Below are positions 1 to 7,366 of a DNA stretch of 15,185 bases, in pieces. The position numbers and the translations under genes were made by a program. The notes below the pieces were generated by a model. The model did not search any database. It saw only the letters and a list, made by a program, of their open reading frames with translations, and was not told the origin of the DNA. The stretch comes from Anaerolineales bacterium (lineage in GTDB: Bacteria > Chloroflexota > Anaerolineae > Anaerolineales > UBA4823), in contig JALHTN010000696.1 of NCBI GenBank assembly GCA_022865865.1, forward strand, positions 1-15,185, given 5' to 3'. How positions within the stretch are numbered: position 1 is the stretch's first letter; each line of letters starts with the position of its first letter.

Positions 1-131
1 GCGCGATGAGCCAGCGCGTCAGCATCGATGCCATAGGCTCCCAGATGCTCAAGCATCTTACGCACCACGCTCTTCCCAGTGGCAATATTTCCGGTCAGTC
101 CAATCACATATTTTCCCGGCCAGGCACTCAC
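1..131 (-). CDS. coaE: Dephospho-CoA kinase, N-terminal part (runs off the left edge)
   Basis: CoaE phosphorylates the 3'-hydroxyl of dephospho-CoA with ATP, the last step of coenzyme A synthesis in the cytoplasm. Only the first 43 codons are in the window. They read MSAWPGKYVIGLTG, then NIATGKSVV and a segment ending GIDADALAHR. The GLTGNIATGKS stretch is the P-loop (residues 11-21), and the D-A-D-x-L-x-H segment is the typical early substrate-binding motif of CoaE. The start is GTG at 129-131. An in-frame TAA lies only two codons upstream, so no earlier start is possible, and GGGAG lies about 12 bases before the GTG. The gene is separated from the moxR block by about 350 bases, so it probably has its own promoter. 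The identification is firm despite truncation. Confidence 0.9.
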   Translation of the reverse strand, partial: MSAWPGKYVIGLTGNIATGKSVVRKMLEHLGAYGIDADALAHR

Positions 132-161
132 TGCTTATTCATCTCCCGAAATTTCAGATAT

Positions 162-189
162 ATGCTAAAAAGATGTTTAATTATGCCAA
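162..189 (-). promoter_or_regulatory. Possible coaE promoter
   Basis: On the minus strand TTGGCA (184-189) is followed after 16 bases by TAGCAT (162-167), about 30 bases before the coaE GTG. The -35-like box is good and the -10-like box is poor. The surrounding DNA is AT-rich, so chance matches are likely. Confidence 0.25.
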
Positions 190-289
190 TACCAACCAAT
201 ATTACAGCAAATTTCATGCCAATTCTTGCCTAATTGAATTTTAGTCCCTTGGATTTGGATTGTCAAAGGTATGGAGCATACAAAAATGT

Positions 290-313
290 ATCCCAGCAAA
301 TTCCTACTGGGAT
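290..313 (-). terminator. Weak terminator-like hairpin after the moxR block
   Basis: ATCCCAG and CTGGGAT form a perfect 7-bp stem with a 10-base loop. On the minus strand the stem is followed by ACATTTTTG, so a short T tract begins three bases after it. It lies 170 bases past the moxR stop. A second hairpin, ATCCAGA/TCTGGAT at 440-462, is closer to moxR but lacks a T tract. Either could end the DUF58-transglutaminase-moxR transcript; the evidence is thin. Confidence 0.35.
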
Positions 314-483
314 GTAAACGCCTACCTAGAAGAGAGTCGAACAGCTTCTCCAAAATGGAAGACAAGATTGTGAACAGCGATTTTCTGCCTGATATCTGGA
401 TTACGCTCAGGGAAATTCCTCAGGTTTACTGGCAGACCGATCCAGAATTTGATGCTCTGGATTCCAGTGGACAATGATTGACC

Positions 484-1461
484 TCATACGCTCCCCAAAG
501 GAACTTCAATTTGTTTAAGCATTTCCTGCACTATATCAGTCGTTGTTTCTCCACTTAGGAAATTTTCTGGATTCATCATCATGCGATGAGCCAAGCAGGC
601 TACTGCCATACGCTTGACATCATCTGGGATGACAAAATCTCTTCCATGCAAGGCCGCATGGGCTTGAGCTGTGCGGAAGAGGGCCAAGCTTCCACGCGGA
701 CTTGCACCAAGGGCAAGGGCTGCATGATCGCGGGTAGCCTGAACCAAATTCAAAATATATCGACGAATGTTCTCGACTGCAGTGACCCGGCGAACTAGAT
801 GCTGAAGTTCAGGAATTTTCCGCCCATCGATAACTTGATCCAGGTTATTTATGGGATGACCAGCCTGCTGCATTTGCAGCATCGTATCTTCGTCATTAAT
901 CTTCGGGTAGCCGATGTGGAGCCGCAGCAGAAAGCGGTCCATCTGTGCTTCCGGCAGCGGAAAAGTGCCTTCAAACTCGATCGGATTCTGGGTTGCTAGC
1001 ACCATGAAAGGATTTTCGAGGGGATAGGTTATCCCGTCAATTGAAACTTGGCCTTCGCCCATGGCCTCCAACAATGCACTTTGGGTCCTTGGGGTGGCCC
1101 GATTGATTTCGTCTGCAAGGAGGATACGGCTAAAAACTGGTCCTGGTCTGAATTCAAACTCGCGCAATTTTTGGTTGAATATTGAAACACCTGTCACATC
1201 GTTGGGAAGCAAATCGGGTGTACACTGAAGCCGTTTAAATTCAAGTCCGGTTGAGATCGCGATTGCCCGAGCGAGCATGGTCTTTCCCGTACCTGGCACA
1301 TCTTCAATCAGGACGTGCCCTTCACATAACAGTGCAACCAACACTTGCTCTATGGTTGAACGTTTACCAACAATCACCTTCTCCACATTCGCGATCACGA
1401 TATCGCTGAATTCCTGAACCTTTGCGACGGACATGTCTCCAGCCTCACCTTCATATATCAT
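484..1461 (-). CDS. MoxR-family AAA+ ATPase
   Basis: MoxR ATPases are cytoplasmic chaperone-like AAA+ proteins that act with neighbouring DUF58 or VWA proteins; the target is usually unknown. In this 325-residue protein the Walker A is PGTGKT (56-61) and the Walker B is LLADE (114-118). The sensor 1 region is LATQNP (155-160), an arginine-finger region DRF follows near 175, and sensor 2 is GASPRG (252-257). Length and motif order are normal for the family, and all ATPase residues are present. It starts five bases after the transglutaminase stop, so the two are co-transcribed. The start is uncertain. ATG at 1461 has AGAGG about ten bases upstream, but the in-frame ATG at 1434 (MSVAKVQEF) has GGTGAGG eight bases upstream and is at least as good. 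It is the last gene of its block, whereas moxR is usually first. Confidence 0.93.
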   Translation of the reverse strand: MIYEGEAGDMSVAKVQEFSDIVIANVEKVIVGKRSTIEQVLVALLCEGHVLIEDVPGTGKTMLARAIAISTGLEFKRLQCTPDLLPNDVTGVSIFNQKLREFEFRPGPVFSRILLADEINRATPRTQSALLEAMGEGQVSIDGITYPLENPFMVLATQNPIEFEGTFPLPEAQMDRFLLRLHIGYPKINDEDTMLQMQQAGHPINNLDQVIDGRKIPELQHLVRRVTAVENIRRYILNLVQATRDHAALALGASPRGSLALFRTAQAHAALHGRDFVIPDDVKRMAVACLAHRMMMNPENFLSGETTTDIVQEMLKQIEVPLGSV

Positions 1462-1466
1462 CTTAG

Positions 1467-3875
1467 CTAATCCTCTCGTGCAACACCTGCACTGTTATTA
1501 TTGGAATGACCAGCAGGTGCTCCAAGCAAGCGGTCACGACCCGATTGATAATATCTCATCAGCCACAACATACTCAACCGCCAGCGTAATCCCTTCCACT
1601 GCTCAAATATCAGTTTTTCAGATTTGTCTTGATCCTTTGATGGTCTGAAGCTGGTTTCAACGATCCTGCTTGTTAGGGTAGATATTTGTTCAAATGCTTT
1701 AGAATAAAATTCCTTTGTGATCTCAATTTGTGAAATCTCTTGGATGCGGGAACCTAATAAAGCGGCGTATTCGTCGGGGGTATCACCAGTTTCCAAGGGT
1801 ACTGCTAGGTGTGCGCCGTAGCGTCTCAACCGCAGGTAGACCTCGCCCGCCACTGTAGATTCCGGGAGAGCGCGCAACCTGATTTCGTCAAACGCGACCC
1901 AAGCTATACCAAAAATACTGATTGAGGAAAGTACCCCAAGCAACAGCTGCCACCCCAGGGGATTTGAGCCTGGCCGAGCTAAGAAAGGATTCTCTTCAGG
2001 AAAAGTGGTTTTTACATCCAAATTTGTCGTGGTGGTTTTTGACCTATCCAACGGCGGCCTGCCCGCAGTCGGCTCGAACGGCACCCAGCCAGCCGTCGGA
2101 AAATATACCTCGACCCAGGAGTGAGCATCTGCTTCGGTCACCAAAAAACGCTCAGCCTTCAAATCATAAGTCCCATTTGCATAACCAATTACGAATCGAG
2201 CCGGGACTCCCGCAGCCCGTGCGAGGACTACCATGGCTGAGGCATAATAATCGCAGTACCCTTTCTGCAGCTCAAAAAGGAAGTAATCGACCAGATCTTG
2301 ATCCTGGGGTGGATATGGGACATCCAGGGTGTAGGGAATTGTGCGCAGGTACCGTTCAATCGCCCGTACTCGATCATACGGTGTTGGTTCGGAGGCTGTC
2401 AATTGTAAAGCAAGCTCCTTTACCCGGCTTGGGAGATCTGGAGGTAGGTACATAAAACGCTGCCGCACCCAATCAGGGTAATTGTGCTCTTCTGCTTGCA
2501 GAGATTGTTCGCTAGCTACTGAGATTAGTGAGCCTGCCTCATAGGAACCGGCACCTCCCAAGACGACCCCAAATAAATCATCAGGTGAACGTCGGGCAAC
2601 TTCACTGGAATGATTAACTGCGACCGGATCACCAGCTGCGTACAAGATGCTGGATTCACGTCCTACGGGACGTACAACTTGTTCGATCAAGATATGCTGC
2701 GGTGCTTGCTCTGGCCGCAGAAGCAGGTTAGCTTGATATTGCCTCATTGACGTAGCACTTGATTGCCAACCATTACCTGTGTAAGTATCATAAGTGAAGC
2801 TGCGCCAATATAAGGGCTGTGGCTGGATGCCTTTGAATATTGAAATATAATCCTTTACGGCCACAGTCATCACGATTCGTTTTGAAAGTTCCGGACCTGA
2901 TCCGATGAGTAAATCACGCGGCAGACCAGGGTGGCGTATTTCCTCAAATATGTCCGGGGAGGCAGTAGTTCTCGATATAATTCCCAAAGATTGTCCCAGA
3001 TCGCTTTCCTGTTGGACAGCAAGTCCCTTACTTGCTGAGACCCATTCCAGGATACGCGGGATCGATATGGATGACACAATCGCGGATAGCAGGACAAGGG
3101 CAACTGAGGCGATAATTGCTACGATGCCGATCTGCCTCCCTTTTCGGGGAGGATAGGCTGTGTTAAATTCATCCCATCCTTGTTCACGCCGAATATGCTG
3201 AACAGTTGCAACTACAAGGAGCATCAAACCGAGCATCAAATAGAGTGTGAGGGACTCACTGCGACCATATGCCAGCGTTGCCACACTCAACATGACCACA
3301 GGCATGACGGCAAGCAGAGCATTCCTGTAAGCTACCGCTACCCAGCCAGCCCAGGCAGCAATTATCCAGACCAGAGCAATCCAAACAAACGCCGCTGCAA
3401 CCGGATCGAATGCTGGCTCGCTCACTAGCAATGCGATGACCCACGCGTGTACTCGCTCGATGATCACCCTGGTTGTGTTGAGAAATTCCCCTAGTAGTTG
3501 GGTGATTGAGGTAAGATCACCACCGGAACCTTGGGAGGAGGTAGTAAGACGACTGGCGATAAAAAAGAGCTCGGTCAGGATTGCAAATGCCTTCTGTCTG
3601 AGACCCCCAGCATAAAACAGAGCATAGCATGCGCCCAGAACGGTAGTGAGCATTACGCTCCTCCACACTGGCTGTTGGAATATTGCCAGCAACCATCCGA
3701 TCAGCAATCCAAGGATTAACCCTCTCCAAAGCGCCCCCCAAACAGGCCCTGATAGAACGCTAGTCACACCGGCAACAGCAGCAGTCAGCAGAAAAAATAG
3801 AAGCAGCAGGGTGATAATTTTTTCCGGTCTCTGCGCCCGCATTGGTGAGACAGATTTCAACCCATTTGCTGCCAA
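1467..3875 (-). CDS. TgpA-like membrane-anchored transglutaminase (DUF3488 / transglutaminase-like / DUF4129)
   Basis: This 802-residue protein has hydrophobic helices in the N-terminal quarter (about 20-40, 44-66, 72-92, 160-200, 208-225, 249-273). A large soluble region follows, then one more helix near 640-662 and a cytoplasmic tail resembling DUF4129. The transglutaminase-like core sits at about 490-605. Its presumed catalytic Cys is in GYCDYYAS (C541), the His is in AHSWVEVYF (H585), and the third position falls in FEPTAG, where Glu601 replaces the more usual Asp. FEPT variants are common in this family, so activity is not excluded. The catalytic core is expected outside the membrane, where related proteins may process peptides or cell-surface material. 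The start is TTG at 3873-3875, inside the end of the DUF58 gene. GGGAGG lies five bases before it, while the later in-frame ATG (3842) has no such site. The 19-base overlap implies translational coupling. The substrate is unknown. Confidence 0.88.
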   Translation of the reverse strand: MAANGLKSVSPMRAQRPEKIITLLLLFFLLTAAVAGVTSVLSGPVWGALWRGLILGLLIGWLLAIFQQPVWRSVMLTTVLGACYALFYAGGLRQKAFAILTELFFIASRLTTSSQGSGGDLTSITQLLGEFLNTTRVIIERVHAWVIALLVSEPAFDPVAAAFVWIALVWIIAAWAGWVAVAYRNALLAVMPVVMLSVATLAYGRSESLTLYLMLGLMLLVVATVQHIRREQGWDEFNTAYPPRKGRQIGIVAIIASVALVLLSAIVSSISIPRILEWVSASKGLAVQQESDLGQSLGIISRTTASPDIFEEIRHPGLPRDLLIGSGPELSKRIVMTVAVKDYISIFKGIQPQPLYWRSFTYDTYTGNGWQSSATSMRQYQANLLLRPEQAPQHILIEQVVRPVGRESSILYAAGDPVAVNHSSEVARRSPDDLFGVVLGGAGSYEAGSLISVASEQSLQAEEHNYPDWVRQRFMYLPPDLPSRVKELALQLTASEPTPYDRVRAIERYLRTIPYTLDVPYPPQDQDLVDYFLFELQKGYCDYYASAMVVLARAAGVPARFVIGYANGTYDLKAERFLVTEADAHSWVEVYFPTAGWVPFEPTAGRPPLDRSKTTTTNLDVKTTFPEENPFLARPGSNPLGWQLLLGVLSSISIFGIAWVAFDEIRLRALPESTVAGEVYLRLRRYGAHLAVPLETGDTPDEYAALLGSRIQEISQIEITKEFYSKAFEQISTLTSRIVETSFRPSKDQDKSEKLIFEQWKGLRWRLSMLWLMRYYQSGRDRLLGAPAGHSNNNSAGVARED

Positions 3876-5155
3876 GCGGACCTCCCTTGTTTTAGATAAC
3901 GATTCCCAGTTTTTAAATTGCTAATAGGTCTGCGGAATCCTGCGGCGATAGGAGGATATGCTACTTCAAGTAGCGACCTGGGCATGTGTTCGAAGGGGAC
4001 AGCGCCGAACGCTAGTGCAGATACAACCTTGCTCTGATTATTAGTACTGCCAAATTCCAAGGGATCAACCAGCAGTGCATATTGCCCACCTGCGCGACGA
4101 CGTCTCGCTGCTCCTATCCAACCTGGATCAGAGGAAGGCGTAATTGCGATCATTGTCGCAGATTGGGCAGGAGGCCTCACTCTGACCAGATCGGTCAGAG
4201 TGATATTCCCAGCTTCAGCCATTGCCAGTGCTCTCAGGATGCGCCAGCGGTGAGCCGGATCAGCGCGCGGCTCTAACCAGATTAGATCCGGACCAGCAAG
4301 AGCTAACCCGACCCGGTTGTTTTCTTTCAAGCGGCGCATAGCAAGAGAAGCAGCCAGAACGATTAATAGCTCCAAAGTAGAGTCGCGACCTTTTCCAGCT
4401 TGGACACGAGCATCCAGATCAACGAAGATCCACCAATCCCCAGACGTGGATGCTTCGAGATTTCTAACGATCAGCTTATCGAAATGGGCAGAAGCCTGCC
4501 AGTGAATCCGCCGCAAGCTATCCCCGGTTTGGTAATCTCGTACGCCTGCATCGCTGATATCTCGCTCTAAAACCCCACGCATCCGCCGCTGATCTCCTGC
4601 CCAGCCTGCCGGAGCAATGTGGAGCTTATTCATGGGCAGCAGCGGAGGAGTAACCAAGATTGTATCTGAGTGATAATCATAGATCGTTAATGTATAAATG
4701 CCGAAGGGATCGCTGGTGCGCAGGCGCGTGGGTCCAAGAGTATAGAGGCCTCGCTGCTTGCAGAGATGATTCAGGTACCTCGTGCGTGAAGACTTTGGGC
4801 CTATATCAGAAACTAATCTCACTGGCGTAGAAAGAGCAGTTGATGTATCGCTGATCTCAACCCAAATGGCGGGTAACCAGCTATTATTAATCAATTTGAG
4901 TTCTTCGTGGACCGAGTCACCGACCGTTGCCCAGGCGAAATGCAGATTGCGTTCTATCCGCAAATTATTTCTTAAGGAAGCAACCCACAGCAGTGCTAAA
5001 AGCCAAGCACCAGCTAAACCAACAATGAAAATCAGCCAACCACGAAAGCCTGAAAATGCATAGAAAATGAAAAAGATACCCGCGAGAAGAGGTAACAACC
5101 AGGTATTGAGCTGGAGTTTAGTTTTGCTTTTTTTTACGGCGTGTTTTTCAACCAC
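3857..5155 (-). CDS. DUF58 domain protein
   Basis: DUF58 proteins are membrane-anchored, with a VWA-like cytoplasmic domain, and are encoded next to MoxR ATPases and transglutaminases. This one has 432 residues. A basic N-terminus is followed by two hydrophobic helices (about 17-38 and 40-60), then a beta-rich segment. The signature block lies at about 205-231: VRDYQTGDSLRRIHW, then SAHFDKLIVR. After it comes a VWA-like strand WWIFVDLDAR (241-250), with the Asp residues usual at this position. The start is GTG at 5153-5155. The frame upstream contains no other start before an in-frame TAA, but the only purine stretch (TAAGGA) is just two bases away, so initiation may be inefficient. The gene opens the block that continues into the transglutaminase and MoxR genes. 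Its exact role is not known. Confidence 0.87.
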   Translation of the reverse strand: MVEKHAVKKSKTKLQLNTWLLPLLAGIFFIFYAFSGFRGWLIFIVGLAGAWLLALLWVASLRNNLRIERNLHFAWATVGDSVHEELKLINNSWLPAIWVEISDTSTALSTPVRLVSDIGPKSSRTRYLNHLCKQRGLYTLGPTRLRTSDPFGIYTLTIYDYHSDTILVTPPLLPMNKLHIAPAGWAGDQRRMRGVLERDISDAGVRDYQTGDSLRRIHWQASAHFDKLIVRNLEASTSGDWWIFVDLDARVQAGKGRDSTLELLIVLAASLAMRRLKENNRVGLALAGPDLIWLEPRADPAHRWRILRALAMAEAGNITLTDLVRVRPPAQSATMIAITPSSDPGWIGAARRRRAGGQYALLVDPLEFGSTNNQSKVVSALAFGAVPFEHMPRSLLEVAYPPIAAGFRRPISNLKTGNRYLKQGRSAWQQMG

Positions 5156-5247
5156 ATCCTTACCCGCACTGCTGCCAAAATAAAGATATGCTTATCCAAT
5201 CCTGGATTTAATTAGGAAATCACATCCACAAAGCTGATAATAAATCC

Positions 5248-5283
5248 AAAAACATAGATGCCATTCTTGGTCGACATCTATGT
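5248..5283 (-). terminator. Intrinsic terminator after oppF
   Basis: ACATAGATG (5252-5260) and CATCTATGT (5275-5283) pair perfectly over 9 bp around a 14-base loop. Read on the minus strand, the stem runs directly into TTTTTGG. It begins 28 bases after the oppF stop and lies before the DUF58 gene, so it plausibly separates the transporter operon from the DUF58 block. The stem is AT-rich, so termination may be partial. Confidence 0.6.
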
Positions 5284-5310
5284 ATTCAGAAATAATACTC
5301 GAATGAACTA

Positions 5311-6372
5311 TTAATTCAGGAGGTCTTCCGCATAATGACAGGCAATGAGATGCTGTGGACGCAGTTCACGCAGGAGCGGGGTCTCCTCGGCACAGTTCGG
5401 CCGCGCAATCGGACAGCGAGGGTGGAAGCGACATCCGGAAGGTGGATTTATGGCACTTGGAATCTCACCAGCAGGCATCGCTTCGGTATGGCGATGCTTT
5501 GGATCAGGAACTGGCACAGCTTCCAATAGAGCGCGTGTGTATGGGTGTCCGTGGTTTTCGTAAACATCCTTTAGAGGACCGACCTCGGCAAATCTCCCCA
5601 AATACATAATGGCGATGCGGTCGCAAACATACTTGGCGGTAGCCAGATCGTGCGTGATGAACAAGTAGGTCAGGTCAAACTCATCCTTTAGCTCCATCAT
5701 CAGGTCAAGCAGGAGGGCACGAACAGAGACATCGGCCATGGCGATTGGTTCATCTGCCACAACCAGATCAGGACACGTTATCATTGCACGCGCCAACACA
5801 ATGCGCTGCCGCTGCCCGCCTGATATCTGGTGTGGGTATAAATCATAAAAGGCGTTTGGTGGGATCATGTGGACAGCATCAAGAATATCTGTGACTCGTT
5901 TCCGGCGCTCCTCAGTAGACAGCTCAGTTAGATGGATTTGGGCTGGATGATCGATTGCCTGACCAATTGTCATGCGCGGATTGAGTGAGGCTAATGGATC
6001 CTGGAATATGATCTGCATGCGAGAACGTATAAGGCGCATCTCTTCGGACGACAGGCTGCCGAGATCAGTACCATCAAAGATCACCTTGCCTTCAGTTGGC
6101 TCAAGCAGGCGTAAAACCAGTCTTCCAACTGTGGATTTCCCTGAACCACTCTCCCCTGCCAACCCAAACACCTCGCCTTTATAAATTGAGAAGCTGACAT
6201 CATCCACCGCTTTAACGGAAGGGATATCCCCTCTATTAAGTATGCTGGCAAGAAACCCGCTTTGCACGGGGAAGTGTTTTCTAAGGTTCACGACCCGAAC
6301 CAGCTCCTCAGTAAAGGGGGAGCTGAGATTTGAGGCTGTATGAGACTCCATCGATTTCGGTTGCTCAAGCAT
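5311..6372 (-). CDS. Oligopeptide/dipeptide ABC transporter ATP-binding protein, OppF/DppF type
   Basis: This is one of the two ATPases that drive peptide import, bound to the cytoplasmic side of the permeases. The 353-residue protein contains Walker A GESGSGKST (73-81), Q-loop FQDP (Q124), signature SGGQRQR (184-190), Walker B LVVADE (203-208) and the switch His in ITHD (H241). The C-terminal oligo_HPY region has CRFHPRCP plus two later Cys (C314, C320, C327, C345). Four such Cys hold an iron-sulfur cluster in structurally studied relatives. The D-loop reads AMAD rather than the usual SALD; the Asp is kept. The ATG start overlaps the end of oppD by 8 bases and has CAGGAG seven bases upstream, so the two ATPases are translationally coupled. 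The substrate cannot be told from sequence. Confidence 0.94.
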   Translation of the reverse strand: MLEQPKSMESHTASNLSSPFTEELVRVVNLRKHFPVQSGFLASILNRGDIPSVKAVDDVSFSIYKGEVFGLAGESGSGKSTVGRLVLRLLEPTEGKVIFDGTDLGSLSSEEMRLIRSRMQIIFQDPLASLNPRMTIGQAIDHPAQIHLTELSTEERRKRVTDILDAVHMIPPNAFYDLYPHQISGGQRQRIVLARAMITCPDLVVADEPIAMADVSVRALLLDLMMELKDEFDLTYLFITHDLATAKYVCDRIAIMYLGRFAEVGPLKDVYENHGHPYTRALLEAVPVPDPKHRHTEAMPAGEIPSAINPPSGCRFHPRCPIARPNCAEETPLLRELRPQHLIACHYAEDLLN

Positions 6373-7366
6373 GGCTCATCTCCTGATCAACCGAAGACTC
6401 CTGGTAAAGCCAGCAGGCTGTTATCTGGTCACTCTCTTCCACAGGTTCGAAAGCTGGTTCTTGTGTCCGGCATATGTCCTTGACATATGGACAACGTGGA
6501 TGAAAACGACATCCGGGGGGGGGGCGTAGCAGGTTTGGGGGGATGCCTTCCATCTTGTACAGCTCGCCACCATCCAGCTTGATATTGGGTACCGATCGCA
6601 GCAAGCCCTGGGTATAGGGATGTTTCGGATCAGCGAATATATCGAAGACGTCGCCGAGTTCAACAATCTTTCCGGCGTACATCACCGCCACACGATCAGC
6701 AATTTCGGCAACCACACCGATGTTGTGGGTGATGAGCATGATGGTCAAACCAAACTCATCCCGGAGTTCACAGAGCAGATCGAGAAATTTATGCTCGACG
6801 ATGACATCCAGTGAGGTTGTAGGTTCATCGGCGATGACCAACTTTGAATCTAAGGCAAGTGCCAGGGAGATCATAACCCGCTGGCGCATTCCGCCTGACA
6901 TCTGATGTGGATATTCACTCAGTCTCTCCCGGCGAATACCCAGGCGCTCGACCAGCTCCTCAGCACGGACTTCTGCAGCCTTATTAGATGTTTCAGGCTC
7001 ATGGGTCTGGATGGTCTCAGTCAAGTGCTCCAAAATACGTTGGACTGGATTAAGGGAGGTCATCGGATCCTGGAAGATCATGCCTATCTCGGCTCCGCGC
7101 AAATCACTCATTTCCCGGTCCGAAAACTTCATCAAGTCCCGCCCGTCGAACCATAGCTCCCCGCCAGTGATCTCCGCAGGTCCAGTATGCAGGCGCATCA
7201 GCGCCTTACCTAAGGTTGACTTGCCGCAACCGGATTCCCCTACCAGCCCAAGGATTTCACCACGGAAGATGTCGTAGCTGACATTATCGACTGCCCCGAC
7301 AGAGCCAGCTCGAGTTTTGTATTCCACTGTCAGGTTCTTGATAGAATACAAAATATCCTTGGACAT
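6365..7366 (-). CDS. Oligopeptide/dipeptide ABC transporter ATP-binding protein, OppD/DppD type
   Basis: This is the partner ATPase of OppF in a heteromeric peptide importer. The 333-residue protein contains Walker A GESGCGKST (43-51), Q-loop FQDP (Q99), signature MSGGMRQR (156-163), Walker B LVIADE (176-181) and switch His in LITHN (H214, where THD is more usual). The C-terminal GCRFHPRCP block gives the four-Cys set C286, C292, C299 and C318, expected to bind an iron-sulfur cluster as in studied homologues. The ATG shares one base with the stop of permease C (TGATG), and GAGGGA lies six bases upstream. A run of ten C in the coding strand encodes the prolines just before the first Cys; see the separate entry. 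Specificity could be oligopeptide, dipeptide, nickel or another small solute. Confidence 0.94.
   Translation of the reverse strand: MSKDILYSIKNLTVEYKTRAGSVGAVDNVSYDIFRGEILGLVGESGCGKSTLGKALMRLHTGPAEITGGELWFDGRDLMKFSDREMSDLRGAEIGMIFQDPMTSLNPVQRILEHLTETIQTHEPETSNKAAEVRAEELVERLGIRRERLSEYPHQMSGGMRQRVMISLALALDSKLVIADEPTTSLDVIVEHKFLDLLCELRDEFGLTIMLITHNIGVVAEIADRVAVMYAGKIVELGDVFDIFADPKHPYTQGLLRSVPNIKLDGGELYKMEGIPPNLLRPPPGCRFHPRCPYVKDICRTQEPAFEPVEESDQITACWLYQESSVDQEMSHA
6515..6524 (-). repeat. C10 homopolymer inside oppD
   Basis: The coding strand has ten consecutive C, covering the last base of Arg281 and the codons of Pro282-Pro284. The prolines are part of the conserved PPxGC motif, so the amino acids are expected, but the uniform CCC codon choice creates a slippage-prone tract. 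Loss of one C would lead after 30 foreign residues to a stop at 6421 and remove all four cluster Cys. Confidence 0.9.

Larger units (their letters stand above)
132..483. other. Intergenic gap with no supported gene
   Basis: This stretch of about 350 bases between coaE and moxR is AT-rich. Short open frames exist on both strands (271-477 plus, 177-365 minus, 407-487 minus), but none has a good ribosome binding site or a recognisable protein. It contains two 7-bp hairpins (290-313 and 440-462) and the possible coaE promoter. It may be the leftover of a decayed gene. Confidence 0.6.

Noticed and set aside
177..365. 62-codon minus-strand frame in the same gap
   Set aside because: No ribosome binding site, no family resemblance, and it contains the terminator-like hairpin.
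440..462. ATCCAGA/TCTGGAT hairpin just after moxR as its terminator
   Set aside because: The stem is only 7 bp and neither side has a T tract, so it is mentioned only as a weak alternative.
271..477. 68-codon plus-strand frame in the coaE-moxR gap
   Set aside because: No ribosome binding site at proper spacing, no recognisable sequence, and it points against all neighbouring genes. It might be real, but nothing supports it.
1922..2455. 177-codon plus-strand frame inside the transglutaminase gene
   Set aside because: It overlaps the conserved catalytic region of the opposite strand, has low-complexity composition and shows no protein family features.
6421..6666. 81-codon minus-strand frame inside oppD in another frame
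   Set aside because: It is not an independent gene. Its only relevance is as the frame entered if the C10 tract loses one base.
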